Assembly: GCA_942492915.1 (NCBI GenBank)
Contig: OW818662.1
Location: 620,001 to 684,000, forward strand
Reading direction: 5' to 3'
From: Turneriella sp942492915
Lineage (GTDB): Bacteria; Spirochaetota; Leptospiria; Turneriellales; Turneriellaceae
DNA: 64,000 nucleotides
Positions 1-8,206 of this stretch are shown piece after piece (positions within the stretch are counted from its first letter, which is position 1; the number at the start of each line of letters is the position of its first letter). The notes under the pieces were generated by a model that did not search any database, had not been told where the DNA came from, and saw only the letters and a list, made by a program, of their open reading frames with translations. The position numbers and the translations under genes were made by a program.

Positions 1-235
1 GCGATTCGGCGGGCGTCACATCGGTCGATTTGCTCTTTTCGGGTTCGGTCGGTTTTGGTTTGTTATTTGCAGGTGAAGCGGTATTAACCGGTGCCGCAGG
101 CGCAGCGGTTTCGGCCGGTTTCACATCCGCATTCGGTGGCGTGGCTGAATCTTGCGCAGCAAGCGAAAGCGTTACGCATGCCAACAGCGAAAAATACAGC
201 GGATACCGCAGGCTATGTTTCAGCAGCTCGTTCAG
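1..235 (-). CDS. Partial exported Pro/Ala/Lys-rich protein, N-terminal part only
   Basis: An open frame leaves the window at position 1. Read on the minus strand it gives a short basic start, a hydrophobic stretch (PLYFSLLACVTLSLAAQ) and then a low-complexity segment rich in Pro, Ala, Thr and Lys. That pattern suits an exported protein with a flexible linker. It could be cleaved by signal peptidase after AAQ, or be a lipoprotein at LLAC. No ATG, GTG or TTG precedes the hydrophobic segment in this frame. The best candidate start is CTG at 235, six bases after a GGGGAG Shine-Dalgarno-like run. The start is therefore uncertain. It lies downstream of, and in the same direction as, the transpeptidase gene. 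Function unknown. Confidence 0.45.
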   Translation of the reverse strand, partial: MNELLKHSLRYPLYFSLLACVTLSLAAQDSATPPNADVKPAETAAPAAPVNTASPANNKPKPTEPEKSKSTDVTPAES

Positions 236-461
236 TGGATGCTCCCCGGTAATGGTTGATGTGTTAGAATGTCGATCGTGGGCACTGAAATAGCCTTGGC
301 TGTCGCCAATGACCGGGACAGAGATTTAGCGACAAGCGTTATCAATTGGCTTTTTTTCTCTTCTGGCATGAGTGTCCGCGCGTCTGGTTTTCTTTGACGA
401 TCAAATACCCGAATTTCAGACACCGCTTTTCGGTTTTGGGCGCCGTTGGGCCGGCACCTTC

Positions 462-2342
462 TTATTCATCGGGAAATCCGAGCTTAAAAGTAAAGTTGTA
501 AGGGGGATTTATTTTCGTTCCCGGTTCGGGCGACTGCGCCGAGACATAACCCGCGCCCTGAATCTGGTGGTCACCGGGAAATTTTGACAGCACCTGAAAC
601 AGCAGCTCTTTTTTGCTAAAACCCCTGAAATCGGGCATTGTCGCCTTATCGGCGACGCCGCTGCGGTTAACCGCACCTACCGACTGGTACTGGGGGGTCG
701 CGAGGGGTTTCACGGTACTGACTTCACCCACATGAATCGCCGGTATGATCTCACGCAGTACGCGTCTGAATGCCGGGGCTGCGACCGTCGCCCCCTGGTG
801 GTATTCACCGCGCGGTTCGTCGAACATCAGCATAATGGTGATTTCGGGCTTTTCGCAGGGGAAAAAACCAACGAATGATGCCTGGTATTTTTTTGCATCG
901 TAACCTTTGCGCGTTGATTTGATCGACGTGCCCGTTTTTCCGCAAACGTCGAAATCTTTGAGTCCGAGGTCGGCGCCCGCGCCGGTACCGCTCTTGACGA
1001 CTTCGCGCAGCGTGCGGCGAATTGCGAGTGCATTTTCGGCACTCGCGACGCGGTATTTATCCTGCGGTACGTAACGCTCGATAATCTTGCCCTGTGCGTC
1101 GGTAATCTTGTCGATGATCATCGGTGGCATCAGTTTGCCGTCGTTCGCAATCGAATTTGCTGCCAGGGCGAGCTGCAGCGGAGTCACGCTGACACCATGC
1201 CCGATCGGTATCGACATTTTCAGGTAATAATCCCAGTCTTTGGGGCTTGCGAGGTAGCCTCGCGCTTCGCCCGGCAGTTGAATTTCGGTTGCGTTACCGA
1301 TGCCGAAAGCCTTGAGGTTTTCATAAAGTTTCAGCACGGGCAGTTGCCAAGATGCAGAGATCACGCCGAAGTTGCATGAGTTCTTCATGACTTCGGTGAA
1401 GTCCTGAATACCATGCGCGTGTGTGCAGCTGACCCGGCGCCCCTTGTATTCAAAATATCCGGGGCAGTTGTATTGACGCGCGGGATCGAGAAGGTTCTCG
1501 CGCAGCAGCGCAGCCATCGTGAATATCTTGAACGTTGAGCCCGGTTCATACTGAAAGCTGATTGGCAGATTTTTCCATTGCTCTTCAGGGTACTTGTCGC
1601 GCTGGTTCGGGTCGTAATCGGGCTGCGAAGACATCGCCAGAACTCTGCCCGTCTGCGATTCGATGATCACGCCCATCGCGTGTTTCGACACGCTGTCTTC
1701 GAGGCCTGCCGCGAGCGTCTTTTCGAGCTGGTGTTGAACGTATGAATTGATTGTCAGGTGAATATTTTGACCGATGAAGTCCTGACTGTCGTTGCGAATG
1801 TGCGTGAGGTTTTGGTTCTGGCTGAACTCCACACCTGAAAGCCCTTCGCCGTCGAGGCCAGTGAAGCCGACGATTTGTGACGCGAGAGTTTTGTTCGGGT
1901 AATACCTGTCGGGTTCATTTTGCAGCACGAGGCCCGCAAGGTCGAGCTTGCGCAGCGGCGCGGCTTCTTCGAGCGGCATCTTACGTTTCAGGTAGAAAAA
2001 TTTGTCGCTCGTCTTGATCTTTAGAACGAGGTCCGCTTTCGGCATTCCGGTCACACGCGCGAGAATATCGATGCCTTCGAGTTGAAGGCGTGCCTCGAGC
2101 GGCTTGATGCCGACCGAGACGGTGTCGCGTGAGATCGCGAGCTCGTGCCCGCGTGCGTCAAAGATGACACCGCGGCGTACCTTCTGAGATTGTTCGAGCA
2201 CCGAACGCGGCAGGGGAGATGCGATCGCAAGTTCGATAGCGCGAAAAGCCAGTACGAGAAACAGACCAAAAATTACCAGCAGCGCGAGCTTATAGCGCAC
2301 GGTAAATTCAGAAGGGGCGCGCTGTTGTTTGCCGTCGATCAT
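462..2342 (-). CDS. ftsI: Peptidoglycan D,D-transpeptidase, FtsI/PBP type with C-terminal PASTA domain
   Basis: A class B penicillin-binding protein of 626 residues that cross-links septal or wall peptidoglycan in the periplasm. One membrane anchor lies at about residues 18-38, then a PBP dimerisation domain (about 55-195) and the transpeptidase domain. The three active-site motifs are visible: STFK with catalytic Ser269, SCN at 322-324 and KTGT at 469-472. A single PASTA domain occupies about residues 568-623, as in SpoVD and some FtsI proteins. The ATG overlaps the stop of the signal peptidase gene upstream by four bases, so the two are probably translationally coupled. No mra/mur cell-wall genes are adjacent in the window, so division-specific FtsI rather than another class B PBP is an inference. 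Confidence 0.85.
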   Translation of the reverse strand: MIDGKQQRAPSEFTVRYKLALLVIFGLFLVLAFRAIELAIASPLPRSVLEQSQKVRRGVIFDARGHELAISRDTVSVGIKPLEARLQLEGIDILARVTGMPKADLVLKIKTSDKFFYLKRKMPLEEAAPLRKLDLAGLVLQNEPDRYYPNKTLASQIVGFTGLDGEGLSGVEFSQNQNLTHIRNDSQDFIGQNIHLTINSYVQHQLEKTLAAGLEDSVSKHAMGVIIESQTGRVLAMSSQPDYDPNQRDKYPEEQWKNLPISFQYEPGSTFKIFTMAALLRENLLDPARQYNCPGYFEYKGRRVSCTHAHGIQDFTEVMKNSCNFGVISASWQLPVLKLYENLKAFGIGNATEIQLPGEARGYLASPKDWDYYLKMSIPIGHGVSVTPLQLALAANSIANDGKLMPPMIIDKITDAQGKIIERYVPQDKYRVASAENALAIRRTLREVVKSGTGAGADLGLKDFDVCGKTGTSIKSTRKGYDAKKYQASFVGFFPCEKPEITIMLMFDEPRGEYHQGATVAAPAFRRVLREIIPAIHVGEVSTVKPLATPQYQSVGAVNRSGVADKATMPDFRGFSKKELLFQVLSKFPGDHQIQGAGYVSAQSPEPGTKINPPYNFTFKLGFPDE

Positions 2343-2905
2343 TCGGGCATCACGTTCGGGGTAATTTTTTCAGCCGGCAGCGCAAATGGCGGGTAGACGA
2401 TTCGGCCGAGAACCATTTCGAGCGGCACGGGGCCGAAGTGGCGAGAGTCGACAGAAATTTCTGCGTTGCTGCCGACAAAAAAGCATGCGTTGTCCCGGTT
2501 CATCGTATAAGAGGCGTTCTGCGTCGCCACCGCAGCGGCTGAGAGCAAAGTGCGTTCACCCTCTGTAAACCACATTATGTCTCTTCTGAGAATCGCATCC
2601 CTACGCGCTGCGGGAAAATCAACGGCGAATTTGACGAGTTTCATCCCGGCCTTTTGAGGGTGCATAAAGATATACGCCTTGCCGGCTTCACATGGGCGGC
2701 ACGCGACACTTTTGCCGCTGACCGGCATATGCAGACACGGCGATAATCTGCTGATCAGCACGCGCTGGCCTGGCCACAGGTAGGGCAGCATCGATTCATT
2801 GGTGATGCGTGCGACGTCGACGACCGAATCTTTGATGGTGCGCGCGATGAACCACGCAACGATAAGCGCCATGAATACGGTTATCAGAAATCGGGGCCTC
2901 AGCAT
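2339..2905 (-). CDS. lepB: Signal peptidase I (S26 family)
   Basis: A 188-residue membrane protease of the S26 family, which removes signal peptides from exported proteins. The N-terminal membrane segment covers about residues 7-22. The nucleophile motif is NESMLP with Ser38; the general-base lysine is probably Lys92 in KLVKFAVDF (Lys89 is the alternative). The conserved C-terminal box appears as VGSNAEISVDSRHFGPVP. It is shorter than E. coli LepB and has only one membrane helix, which is common outside the gamma-proteobacteria. A Cys-containing insert (about 57-72) precedes the lysine region. It overlaps the downstream transpeptidase gene by four bases. The window alone cannot show whether this is the main signal peptidase or a paralogue. 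Confidence 0.8.
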   Translation of the reverse strand: MLRPRFLITVFMALIVAWFIARTIKDSVVDVARITNESMLPYLWPGQRVLISRLSPCLHMPVSGKSVACRPCEAGKAYIFMHPQKAGMKLVKFAVDFPAARRDAILRRDIMWFTEGERTLLSAAAVATQNASYTMNRDNACFFVGSNAEISVDSRHFGPVPLEMVLGRIVYPPFALPAEKITPNVMPE

Positions 2906-2915
2906 GTGTCTTGTT

Positions 2916-3488
2916 TTAATCGCCGGTCAGAGTATAGCTGAGGCGCTGCCCTTGCCTCAACGTGTCGACACTCAGCTGTTTTCGGCTTCCGAGCCCCATC
3001 CATATGCCGAGGTTGCGTAAGGGCTGGTTGATCGTCTCACCGTCAAGGTGCGTGATGCAGTCACCGCTTCTTACGCCGAGCGCGGTCAGCGGCGTGCCGC
3101 CCGAGAGATTCCGCAGGCAGAGCGCCGGCGTATCGCCGAGTATTTTCCAGCCGACGCGCCCCCAGGTCTGGGCAATCTGCGGATTCGATTCGACGAGGCG
3201 CTTGAAAGCGCGAAATGACACGCGCGCATGAACGTGGTTTCCGGTCTGCGAATGCCTCACCTGCAGAACAATTCTAGGTGCAGGCACAGTATCACTGCGC
3301 GCGCCCTGTGCTGCGGTGGGTGCTGTCTGACCGGGGGTAATTGCGGGTGGCACAGCTATCGTGAAACTCTTTGCCAATTGGCGCAGCAAAAGGTATTCGC
3401 GCAGTAGCAGCCCTCCCGCAACGAGCAGAATGAATAACAGGGTGAAGCCAAGGGGCTTCAGGTAGCGTCTGATTGCGGTGCGCTGCAT
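2916..3488 (-). CDS. Membrane-anchored PDZ-domain protein (GspC-like)
   Basis: A 190-residue protein with a membrane anchor at about residues 13-36, a Pro/Ala linker (about 48-72) and a C-terminal PDZ-type domain (about 95-188) with the usual GVRSGDCITHLDGE turn. The layout recalls GspC of type II secretion or the PDZ half of a periplasmic protease, but no protease or homology-region motif is visible. The start at 3488 is chosen because the hydrophobic anchor follows at once; longer frames upstream run into the divergent lipoprotein gene. It lies 10 bp upstream of the signal peptidase gene on the same strand, so it may head that operon. Partner and substrate unknown. Confidence 0.6.
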   Translation of the reverse strand: MQRTAIRRYLKPLGFTLLFILLVAGGLLLREYLLLRQLAKSFTIAVPPAITPGQTAPTAAQGARSDTVPAPRIVLQVRHSQTGNHVHARVSFRAFKRLVESNPQIAQTWGRVGWKILGDTPALCLRNLSGGTPLTALGVRSGDCITHLDGETINQPLRNLGIWMGLGSRKQLSVDTLRQGQRLSYTLTGD

Positions 3489-3527
3489 TCTTCTTGACGC
3501 ACCACTTTCTTTTTGCTTAAGCCCGTC

Positions 3528-3767
3528 ATGCGAAAAAGCGCCCTGCAATTTATTCTGGTGTCGGTGGTTGTCGTCCTGGCTGCAGCCTCGTGTGGTAAGT
3601 CGGAATGTAAAAAGTACAACGACCATTTCTGCGCCGACGATAAGTCGCCCCAGTGCGCTGCGGCGCGCGAGAAGACCAAAGACTGGTCTGCCAACCAATG
3701 CCGCATCGAGCTGAACCAGCTGCAGATCGACGAGCAGTCTAAGCGTCTCGAAGACGAACTCAAATAG
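3528..3767 (+). CDS. Small cysteine-containing lipoprotein
   Basis: A 79-residue protein from the ATG at 3528. The signal peptide (MRKSALQFILVSVVVVLAAAS) ends in an AASC lipobox, so the mature protein should be lipid-anchored. The mature part has four further cysteines spaced like a small disulfide-bonded fold and ends in a charged, helical stretch. An in-frame TTG 15 bases upstream is less likely, because the ATG gives a normal n-region. It is divergent from the PDZ-protein gene and 8 bp upstream of the aminotransferase gene. No family recognised. Confidence 0.6.
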   Translation: MRKSALQFILVSVVVVLAAASCGKSECKKYNDHFCADDKSPQCAAAREKTKDWSANQCRIELNQLQIDEQSKRLEDELK

Positions 3768-3775
3768 CGAGCCTA

Positions 3776-4909
3776 ATGCGAGACATCTTCGCGCCGCGCA
3801 TTCACGGCATCGACACGAGCGAGATACGGAAAGTTTTCGACCTTGCGGCAAAAATTCAGAACCCGCTGAACCTCTCAATCGGGCAGCCTGATTTTCCGGT
3901 GCCTTTGCCGGTCAAAGAAGCGATGATTCAGGCGCTCACCGATAACAAGACGGGTTATACGCCGACTGCGGGTCTGCTGCAGCTGAGGCAAGCAATCAGC
4001 GCGTATCTGAAACCCAAAATCGGTTACGAGACCGAACCCGACGATGTAATTGTCTCAACCGGAGTCGCTTCGATTCTATTTCTGTTGTTTCAGACCGTCG
4101 TGGCGAAAGACGATGCGGTGCTGCTTATCGACCCATATTTTTTGATCTACCCGGCGCTCGTCAAATACCATGAAGCCCGCCCTTATACGATTCCCGAAAG
4201 TTTCGGCGCAGAAGATATCGCAGTATTGAAAACGCAGCTATCGAAAGACGGCAAGACGCTGAAACTGATCATGTTCGCTTCGCCGTCGAACCCGACGGGA
4301 AAAATTCTGAGCGTCGAACAGCTGAAGTTACTCTCAGACCTCGCCGATGACCAGGACGCGATTCTCGCCTCCGACGAAATTTACGAGGCGTTTGATTACG
4401 AAAACCGGCACGTCAGCATGGGAAAATTGAATCCCGAGCGGACGCTGACGCTCAATGGTTTTTCAAAGAGCCATGCAATGACTGGGTTGCGTGTCGGCTA
4501 TCTGGCTGCGCCACCCGCGTATTCGGGTATTGTGCAGAAGATGGTCACACTACAGCAATACACCATGGTCTGCTCACCGCACGCGATGCAATGGGGAGCG
4601 ATCACTGCGCTCAAGACAGGTATCGACGCCGAGCTCAAGGTTATGCGCAAGCGGCGCGACTTGGTTTACGGTATTCTCAGCAAGGTGACGAAGCTGCCTT
4701 TTCCCGATGGTGCGTTCTATGTTTACCCCGACGTACCGATCGATTCGGCAGACTTTGTCACACGCGCCATTGAACGCAGGTTGCTGCTGGTACCTGGTTA
4801 CATTTTCAGCGCAAACCGCAAATCGATTCGTATCAGCTACGCAACGCGTGAAGATATTCTTGAAGAGGGCGCCAATATCTTCTGCGATATGGTGCGAGAA
4901 CTGGCGTGA
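3776..4909 (+). CDS. PLP-dependent class I/II aminotransferase
   Basis: A cytoplasmic fold-type I aminotransferase of 377 residues. The N-terminal half shows the substrate-binding IGQPDFPVP segment. The PLP-contact elements are all in order: FASPSNPTGK, the ASDEIYEAF aspartate, and NGFSKSHAMTGLRVGY with the Schiff-base lysine. Length and motifs match aspartate/alanine/aromatic transaminases of the AspC/PatA group. The window gives no clue to the amino acid used. It begins 8 bp after the small lipoprotein gene and may be co-transcribed with it and with the barrel protein gene that follows 22 bp later. Confidence 0.85.
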   Translation: MRDIFAPRIHGIDTSEIRKVFDLAAKIQNPLNLSIGQPDFPVPLPVKEAMIQALTDNKTGYTPTAGLLQLRQAISAYLKPKIGYETEPDDVIVSTGVASILFLLFQTVVAKDDAVLLIDPYFLIYPALVKYHEARPYTIPESFGAEDIAVLKTQLSKDGKTLKLIMFASPSNPTGKILSVEQLKLLSDLADDQDAILASDEIYEAFDYENRHVSMGKLNPERTLTLNGFSKSHAMTGLRVGYLAAPPAYSGIVQKMVTLQQYTMVCSPHAMQWGAITALKTGIDAELKVMRKRRDLVYGILSKVTKLPFPDGAFYVYPDVPIDSADFVTRAIERRLLLVPGYIFSANRKSIRISYATREDILEEGANIFCDMVRELA

Positions 4910-4931
4910 AGACAAGCGAAGGGAAAATGAT

Positions 4932-5501
4932 ATGTTAAAGAAGCAAATCCTCATCTTTTTTCTGGCTGTAGTGACCGCCTTGGGCGCACAGCCGTATGAG
5001 GCTGAGGAAGAGGTGCCGATCGAGGTGAAACCCACACGCGCGCGCCGTGCAGACCGCCGACCCACATGCGGCGAATTTGCTTTTGGGCAAGGCTGCCTCG
5101 GTTTTGGCCTCGGCCCCGTGATATCGAGCGACGGCAAGGGACTCGTGTACGGCGCTGCGGCGGGTCTCAACTATTTTCTGATCGACCGGCTTGCGCTCGG
5201 CCTCAACGCCGGGGCAATTTTTGCATCGTCGTACCGCGATTATTCCGTGGGGCCTGCGCTGACGTATTTCATCGGCCCGTTTGGCGGGTACCTGCTGACA
5301 CCGTCTTATAGCGCGACCAAACACTACCTGCAGGGCAGTATCAGCGCCGAAGGTTGGGCCTACGGACCTTCTATTGGTCTCATGACCAATCTTGTGGGCC
5401 GCATCTACTGGGGTATTTCCGTTGGTTATTATACCTACCAGGTCGAAGGCTACAAATCAAGCGACTGGAGCTGGTCGCCCACGGTATTTATTCCTTTTTG
5501 A
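4932..5501 (+). CDS. Probable outer-membrane beta-barrel protein
   Basis: A 189-residue protein from the ATG at 4932. The signal peptide (MLKKQILIFFLAVVTALGAQ) is followed by an acidic/basic linker and then alternating Gly- and aromatic-rich strands. It ends in Phe, the usual last residue of outer-membrane barrels recognised by the BAM machinery. The length fits an eight-strand barrel. A longer in-frame extension upstream overlaps the aminotransferase gene and has no signal peptide at its start, so it was not used. The last 14 bases overlap the convergent Sir2 gene. No family recognised. Confidence 0.6.
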   Translation: MLKKQILIFFLAVVTALGAQPYEAEEEVPIEVKPTRARRADRRPTCGEFAFGQGCLGFGLGPVISSDGKGLVYGAAAGLNYFLIDRLALGLNAGAIFASSYRDYSVGPALTYFIGPFGGYLLTPSYSATKHYLQGSISAEGWAYGPSIGLMTNLVGRIYWGISVGYYTYQVEGYKSSDWSWSPTVFIPF

Positions 5502-6273
5502 TAAGCTGTGCAAGTTCAGGCAGCAGTTCTGCTGCCGTGCCGCGCAGGTAAACATCGTTCGCGTACGGTTTATGATTGGCGTCGATATTGATCTCGATCA
5601 CATGGCCTTCGTGTCGCCGCACTTCGACGGCGAAGCCGGCGGCAGGGTAAACGCTGCCCGAGGTACCCACGACGACGATTGCGTCGCAGATGCGCAGCCG
5701 CTCATAGATCTTATGGAGAATTTCTTTCGGCAGCGCTTCGCCAAACCATACAATGTCGGGTCGAAGGCTTAATTCGCCGCAGGCAGGGCAGGGCGTTCCG
5801 GGCGTGACGTCGCCCCGCAACTCGTGCAATGCCGCGCAGCCGAGACAGCGAGCGCGAAAGATATTGCCGTGCATTTCGAGAACCTGCGGCAGGCCCGCGA
5901 GCGCATGAAATCCGTCGACGTTTTGCGTGACGAAAAGCAGGTGCGGCATTTGGCGTGCGAGTTCAGTCGCAGCAAAATGCGCCGCGTTCGGCTGCTTCTC
6001 TGAAATCAGCTTCTTGCGCCAGTTATACCAGTCCCAGACAAGCGCGGGGTCGCGCATAAATGCCGCAGGCGTCGCGAGATCTTCGGGCTTATAACGCGTC
6101 CAAAGCGGGGTGGCGCCGACCATACCCGAATCTGCCGCCTCATGCGCGGCCCTGAAGGTTGGTATGCCACTTTCTGCCGAGATGCCGGCCCCGCTCAAAA
6201 AGAGCGGGTGCTTCGCACGCGTGAGGATCTGCGCCGCGAGGTGAAGTTGCTCATGCCGTTCAGGCTTCATCAC
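5488..6273 (-). CDS. cobB: Sir2-family NAD-dependent protein deacylase (sirtuin)
   Basis: A 261-residue sirtuin that removes acyl groups from lysines while consuming NAD. The NAD-binding signature GAGISAESGIPTFR lies near residue 29. TQNVDGFH and the catalytic histidine in EMHGNI follow, then a four-Cys zinc site (CLGC and CPAC). The C-terminal VVGTSGSVYPAAG loop is typical. Class III sirtuins carry Ala-Tyr-Arg residues after the first motif that favour succinyl/malonyl groups; here the RAAHEAADSG stretch does not clearly show them, so acyl preference is left open. Convergent with, and 14 bp into, the barrel protein gene. Confidence 0.88.
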   Translation of the reverse strand: MMKPERHEQLHLAAQILTRAKHPLFLSGAGISAESGIPTFRAAHEAADSGMVGATPLWTRYKPEDLATPAAFMRDPALVWDWYNWRKKLISEKQPNAAHFAATELARQMPHLLFVTQNVDGFHALAGLPQVLEMHGNIFRARCLGCAALHELRGDVTPGTPCPACGELSLRPDIVWFGEALPKEILHKIYERLRICDAIVVVGTSGSVYPAAGFAVEVRRHEGHVIEINIDANHKPYANDVYLRGTAAELLPELAQLIKKE

Positions 6274-6300
6274 CCCCCAAACGCTTCGGCGCTCCGCAGA

Positions 6301-6483
6301 CTATTTCTTTTTCTTGGCCTTTTCTGCAGCGCGCTTGGCATCACGCTCAGATTTTTCCTGCGCTTTTTTAGCTTTGTAGGCTTTGGCGCGTTCTTCGTTT
6401 TTGATCTGTGTAGCTGTTTTGGCCGATACCGTTACGGGGGCAAACATGGTGAGCGCTGCAAGAATCAGAACTAATTTTTTCAT
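6301..6483 (-). CDS. Small exported Lys/Ala-rich protein
   Basis: A 60-residue protein with a clear signal peptide (MKKLVLILAALTMFAPVTVSA) and a mature part made almost only of Lys, Ala, Glu and Arg, probably one long charged helix. It lies 27 bp upstream of the Sir2 gene on the same strand. The frame stays open well upstream of 6483 across the divergent membrane-protein gene, but the signal peptide fixes this start. Its composition resembles that of the larger Lys-rich exported protein at 9170-9676. Function unknown. Confidence 0.5.
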   Translation of the reverse strand: MKKLVLILAALTMFAPVTVSAKTATQIKNEERAKAYKAKKAQEKSERDAKRAAEKAKKKK

Positions 6484-6609
6484 CGGCCATTCGCCGTGCA
6501 GGCGACGGTTTGTAAATCTGCTCTCGGCACTGCACGGCCACCGCCAAGGTTCAGCGGTATACAGCCGGTTTTCATTGACAGAGCAAGCGGGCTTGTTCAA
6601 GGGGAAGCT

Positions 6610-6999
6610 ATGGAAATCACAATACAGATACTGGCAGCTATAGGTGCATTGATGCACGTCGTTTTTTTCGCATTTGAGAGCCTGCTCTGGACAACCCCCG
6701 CGGTTCGCAAAATCTTTCAGCAGACTGAAGCCGATGCGAAGACGACCCGCCTTATGGCGCTGAATCAGGGCTATTATAACCTGTTTCTGGCAATCAGCGC
6801 CATTGCCGGCATCTGGCTGCTCTTCTATACAGCGACAAACCAGGCGGTTGGGGCTGCGGTACTGACAGTCAGCCTCGGCAGCATGGTGGGCGCATCGCTC
6901 GTACTGCTGTTTTCGGCAGGCACCAAAATGCTGCGCGGCGTGCTGCTGCAGGGGCTTGCACCCGCAATTGCTCTCGCGCTGCTTTGGCGACCGGTTTAA
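6610..6999 (+). CDS. DUF1304 family integral membrane protein
   Basis: A 129-residue protein with about four hydrophobic segments. It shows the pattern of the DUF1304 family: an early HVVFFAFESLLW, then a central NQGYYNLFLA motif. The ATG at 6610 follows a GGGGA ribosome-binding site and is preferred over in-frame starts upstream, which would add a non-hydrophobic tail. The family has no established function. It is divergent from the small Lys-rich gene. Confidence 0.7.
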   Translation: MEITIQILAAIGALMHVVFFAFESLLWTTPAVRKIFQQTEADAKTTRLMALNQGYYNLFLAISAIAGIWLLFYTATNQAVGAAVLTVSLGSMVGASLVLLFSAGTKMLRGVLLQGLAPAIALALLWRPV

Positions 7000-7007
7000 G
7001 ACTTCAT

Positions 7008-7034
7008 TGATTTGCGCGCGGGCCGCGCAAATCA
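7008..7034. terminator. Hairpin after the DUF1304 gene
   Basis: A perfect 11-base-pair stem (7008-7018 with 7024-7034) and a five-base loop, just after the DUF1304 stop. No T-run follows, so it may be a processing or stabilising hairpin rather than an intrinsic terminator. Confidence 0.4.
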
Positions 7035-7091
7035 GCAAATTCTGTTAGACGAAGGGTAGAAAAAAAAATCTATGCCCCGCTACATATAATT

Positions 7092-7502
7092 ATGCAGGTA
7101 AACAAAAGCGAAAGCAAATGGCTAGTGGTCATCGAAGACCAGGACAACAAACTCGGGCTCATCAACATGATTCGCCATCTCGACAAGGTGGTGAGCGAGC
7201 TCGAGATGTCAAAGATTCCGAATCTGGTGCTCGAGATTGATCTGGCGAAACTAAACTCGGCAAACTCAGAACTCATTGCGAAGTTCGTCGAATTGCAGAG
7301 TATTCTCGTACGAACGGACGGTCGTCTGAATGTCATCAATGCAAACCCTGAACTGAAGAGCTCCTTCGATGTGGTGATGCTCGACAAGATCATTCCGATA
7401 CAGTACGTTGGGCAAGAAGATCCGGGTGAAGACGGCTATGCGTATGACGACTATGAACTGCCCGATGACGACGACGATGACGAAGAAGACGATGAAGAAT
7501 AG
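7092..7502 (+). CDS. STAS-like small protein with acidic tail
   Basis: A 136-residue cytoplasmic protein. Residues 1-105 alternate strands and helices like an anti-sigma-factor antagonist (STAS) domain: a strand ending in LVLEIDLAKLNSANSELI, then a helix and the strand GRLNVINANPEL. The usual phosphorylatable serine cannot be assigned with certainty (LNSANSEL is the candidate loop). The last 20 residues are almost all Asp and Glu. The HAD phosphatase gene follows 11 bp downstream. A partner-switch role is a guess from fold; a SpoIIE-type phosphatase is encoded elsewhere in the window. Confidence 0.5.
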   Translation: MQVNKSESKWLVVIEDQDNKLGLINMIRHLDKVVSELEMSKIPNLVLEIDLAKLNSANSELIAKFVELQSILVRTDGRLNVINANPELKSSFDVVMLDKIIPIQYVGQEDPGEDGYAYDDYELPDDDDDDEEDDEE

Positions 7503-7513
7503 CACGGGCTGCC

Positions 7514-8191
7514 GTGATTGCAGAGAGTTCGCGCCTCGCTGACGCCGAACTGGTCATTTTCGACTGGGATGGTACGCTTTACCAATCGATCGACCTGATT
7601 GAAAGTTCGATCGTGGCGGCGGGCCGCGATGTTGGCACTGAAATTTCGCCCGGCGTCGCGCGCAGCATCATCGGCCTGGGGCTCAAAGCCGCGCAGAAGC
7701 AGCTTTTTCCCGGGTTAACCGGTTCAGAAACCGAATTTTTTACGAATTTTCACAAGGCTTATCGCTCGCATTATGAGCCTCGTGAGCAGGGCATTCCCCT
7801 TTATGACGGAGTGCGCGAGCTGATCGCGCAGTTGTACAATCGAGGTAAGGTGATAGCCGTTGCCACCGCAAAAAGTCGTGCCGGCATCGATCGCTGCCTT
7901 GAATCCACAGGCCTTAAGCCTTTTGTCGCGCACTCTCGTACCCCAGAAGAATGCCGCCCAAAGCCAGACCCGCAGATGATCGAAGAGATTCTGTTCGAGA
8001 GCAAGATACCGGCCCGGCGCGCGGTGATGGTGGGTGACACAACTCACGATCTGCAGATGGGCCTTAACGCCGGTGTCTCCGTTATTGCAATTACGCATGG
8101 TGCGCACGCCCGGGACAAACTGCAATCTCTGAATCCCGATGCGGTTTGTGACGATATCGCATCGCTGCAGAGGCTCATCGTTTCAGCCTAG
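7514..8191 (+). CDS. HAD-family hydrolase, phosphoglycolate phosphatase-like
   Basis: A 225-residue HAD-superfamily phosphatase with a helical cap (subclass IA). Motif I is FDWDGTLYQS with the nucleophilic and acid/base aspartates. Motif II is the ATAK segment, motif III the lysine in RPKPDPQMI, and motif IV the MVGDTTHDLQMG aspartates. The best matches in architecture are phosphoglycolate phosphatase (Gph) and pyrophosphatase PpaX. The GTG start at 7514 is the first possible one after the STAS-like gene. Substrate unknown. It converges with the glycosyltransferase gene, leaving only 15 bp between them. Confidence 0.8.
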   Translation: MIAESSRLADAELVIFDWDGTLYQSIDLIESSIVAAGRDVGTEISPGVARSIIGLGLKAAQKQLFPGLTGSETEFFTNFHKAYRSHYEPREQGIPLYDGVRELIAQLYNRGKVIAVATAKSRAGIDRCLESTGLKPFVAHSRTPEECRPKPDPQMIEEILFESKIPARRAVMVGDTTHDLQMGLNAGVSVIAITHGAHARDKLQSLNPDAVCDDIASLQRLIVSA

Positions 8192-8206
8192 CAGTTTTCG
8201 GGTGAG

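Noticed and set aside
232..411. Small minus-strand frame between the transpeptidase and the partial exported gene
   Set aside because: It has no ribosome-binding site and no family likeness. It could be a short coupled gene but is not supported.
4707..4931. Upstream extension of the barrel protein
   Set aside because: It overlaps the aminotransferase gene in another frame; the signal peptide begins at 4932.
6484..7038. Long minus-strand frame upstream of the small Lys-rich gene
   Set aside because: It lies antisense to the DUF1304 gene and has no family likeness; the signal peptide fixes the start at 6483.
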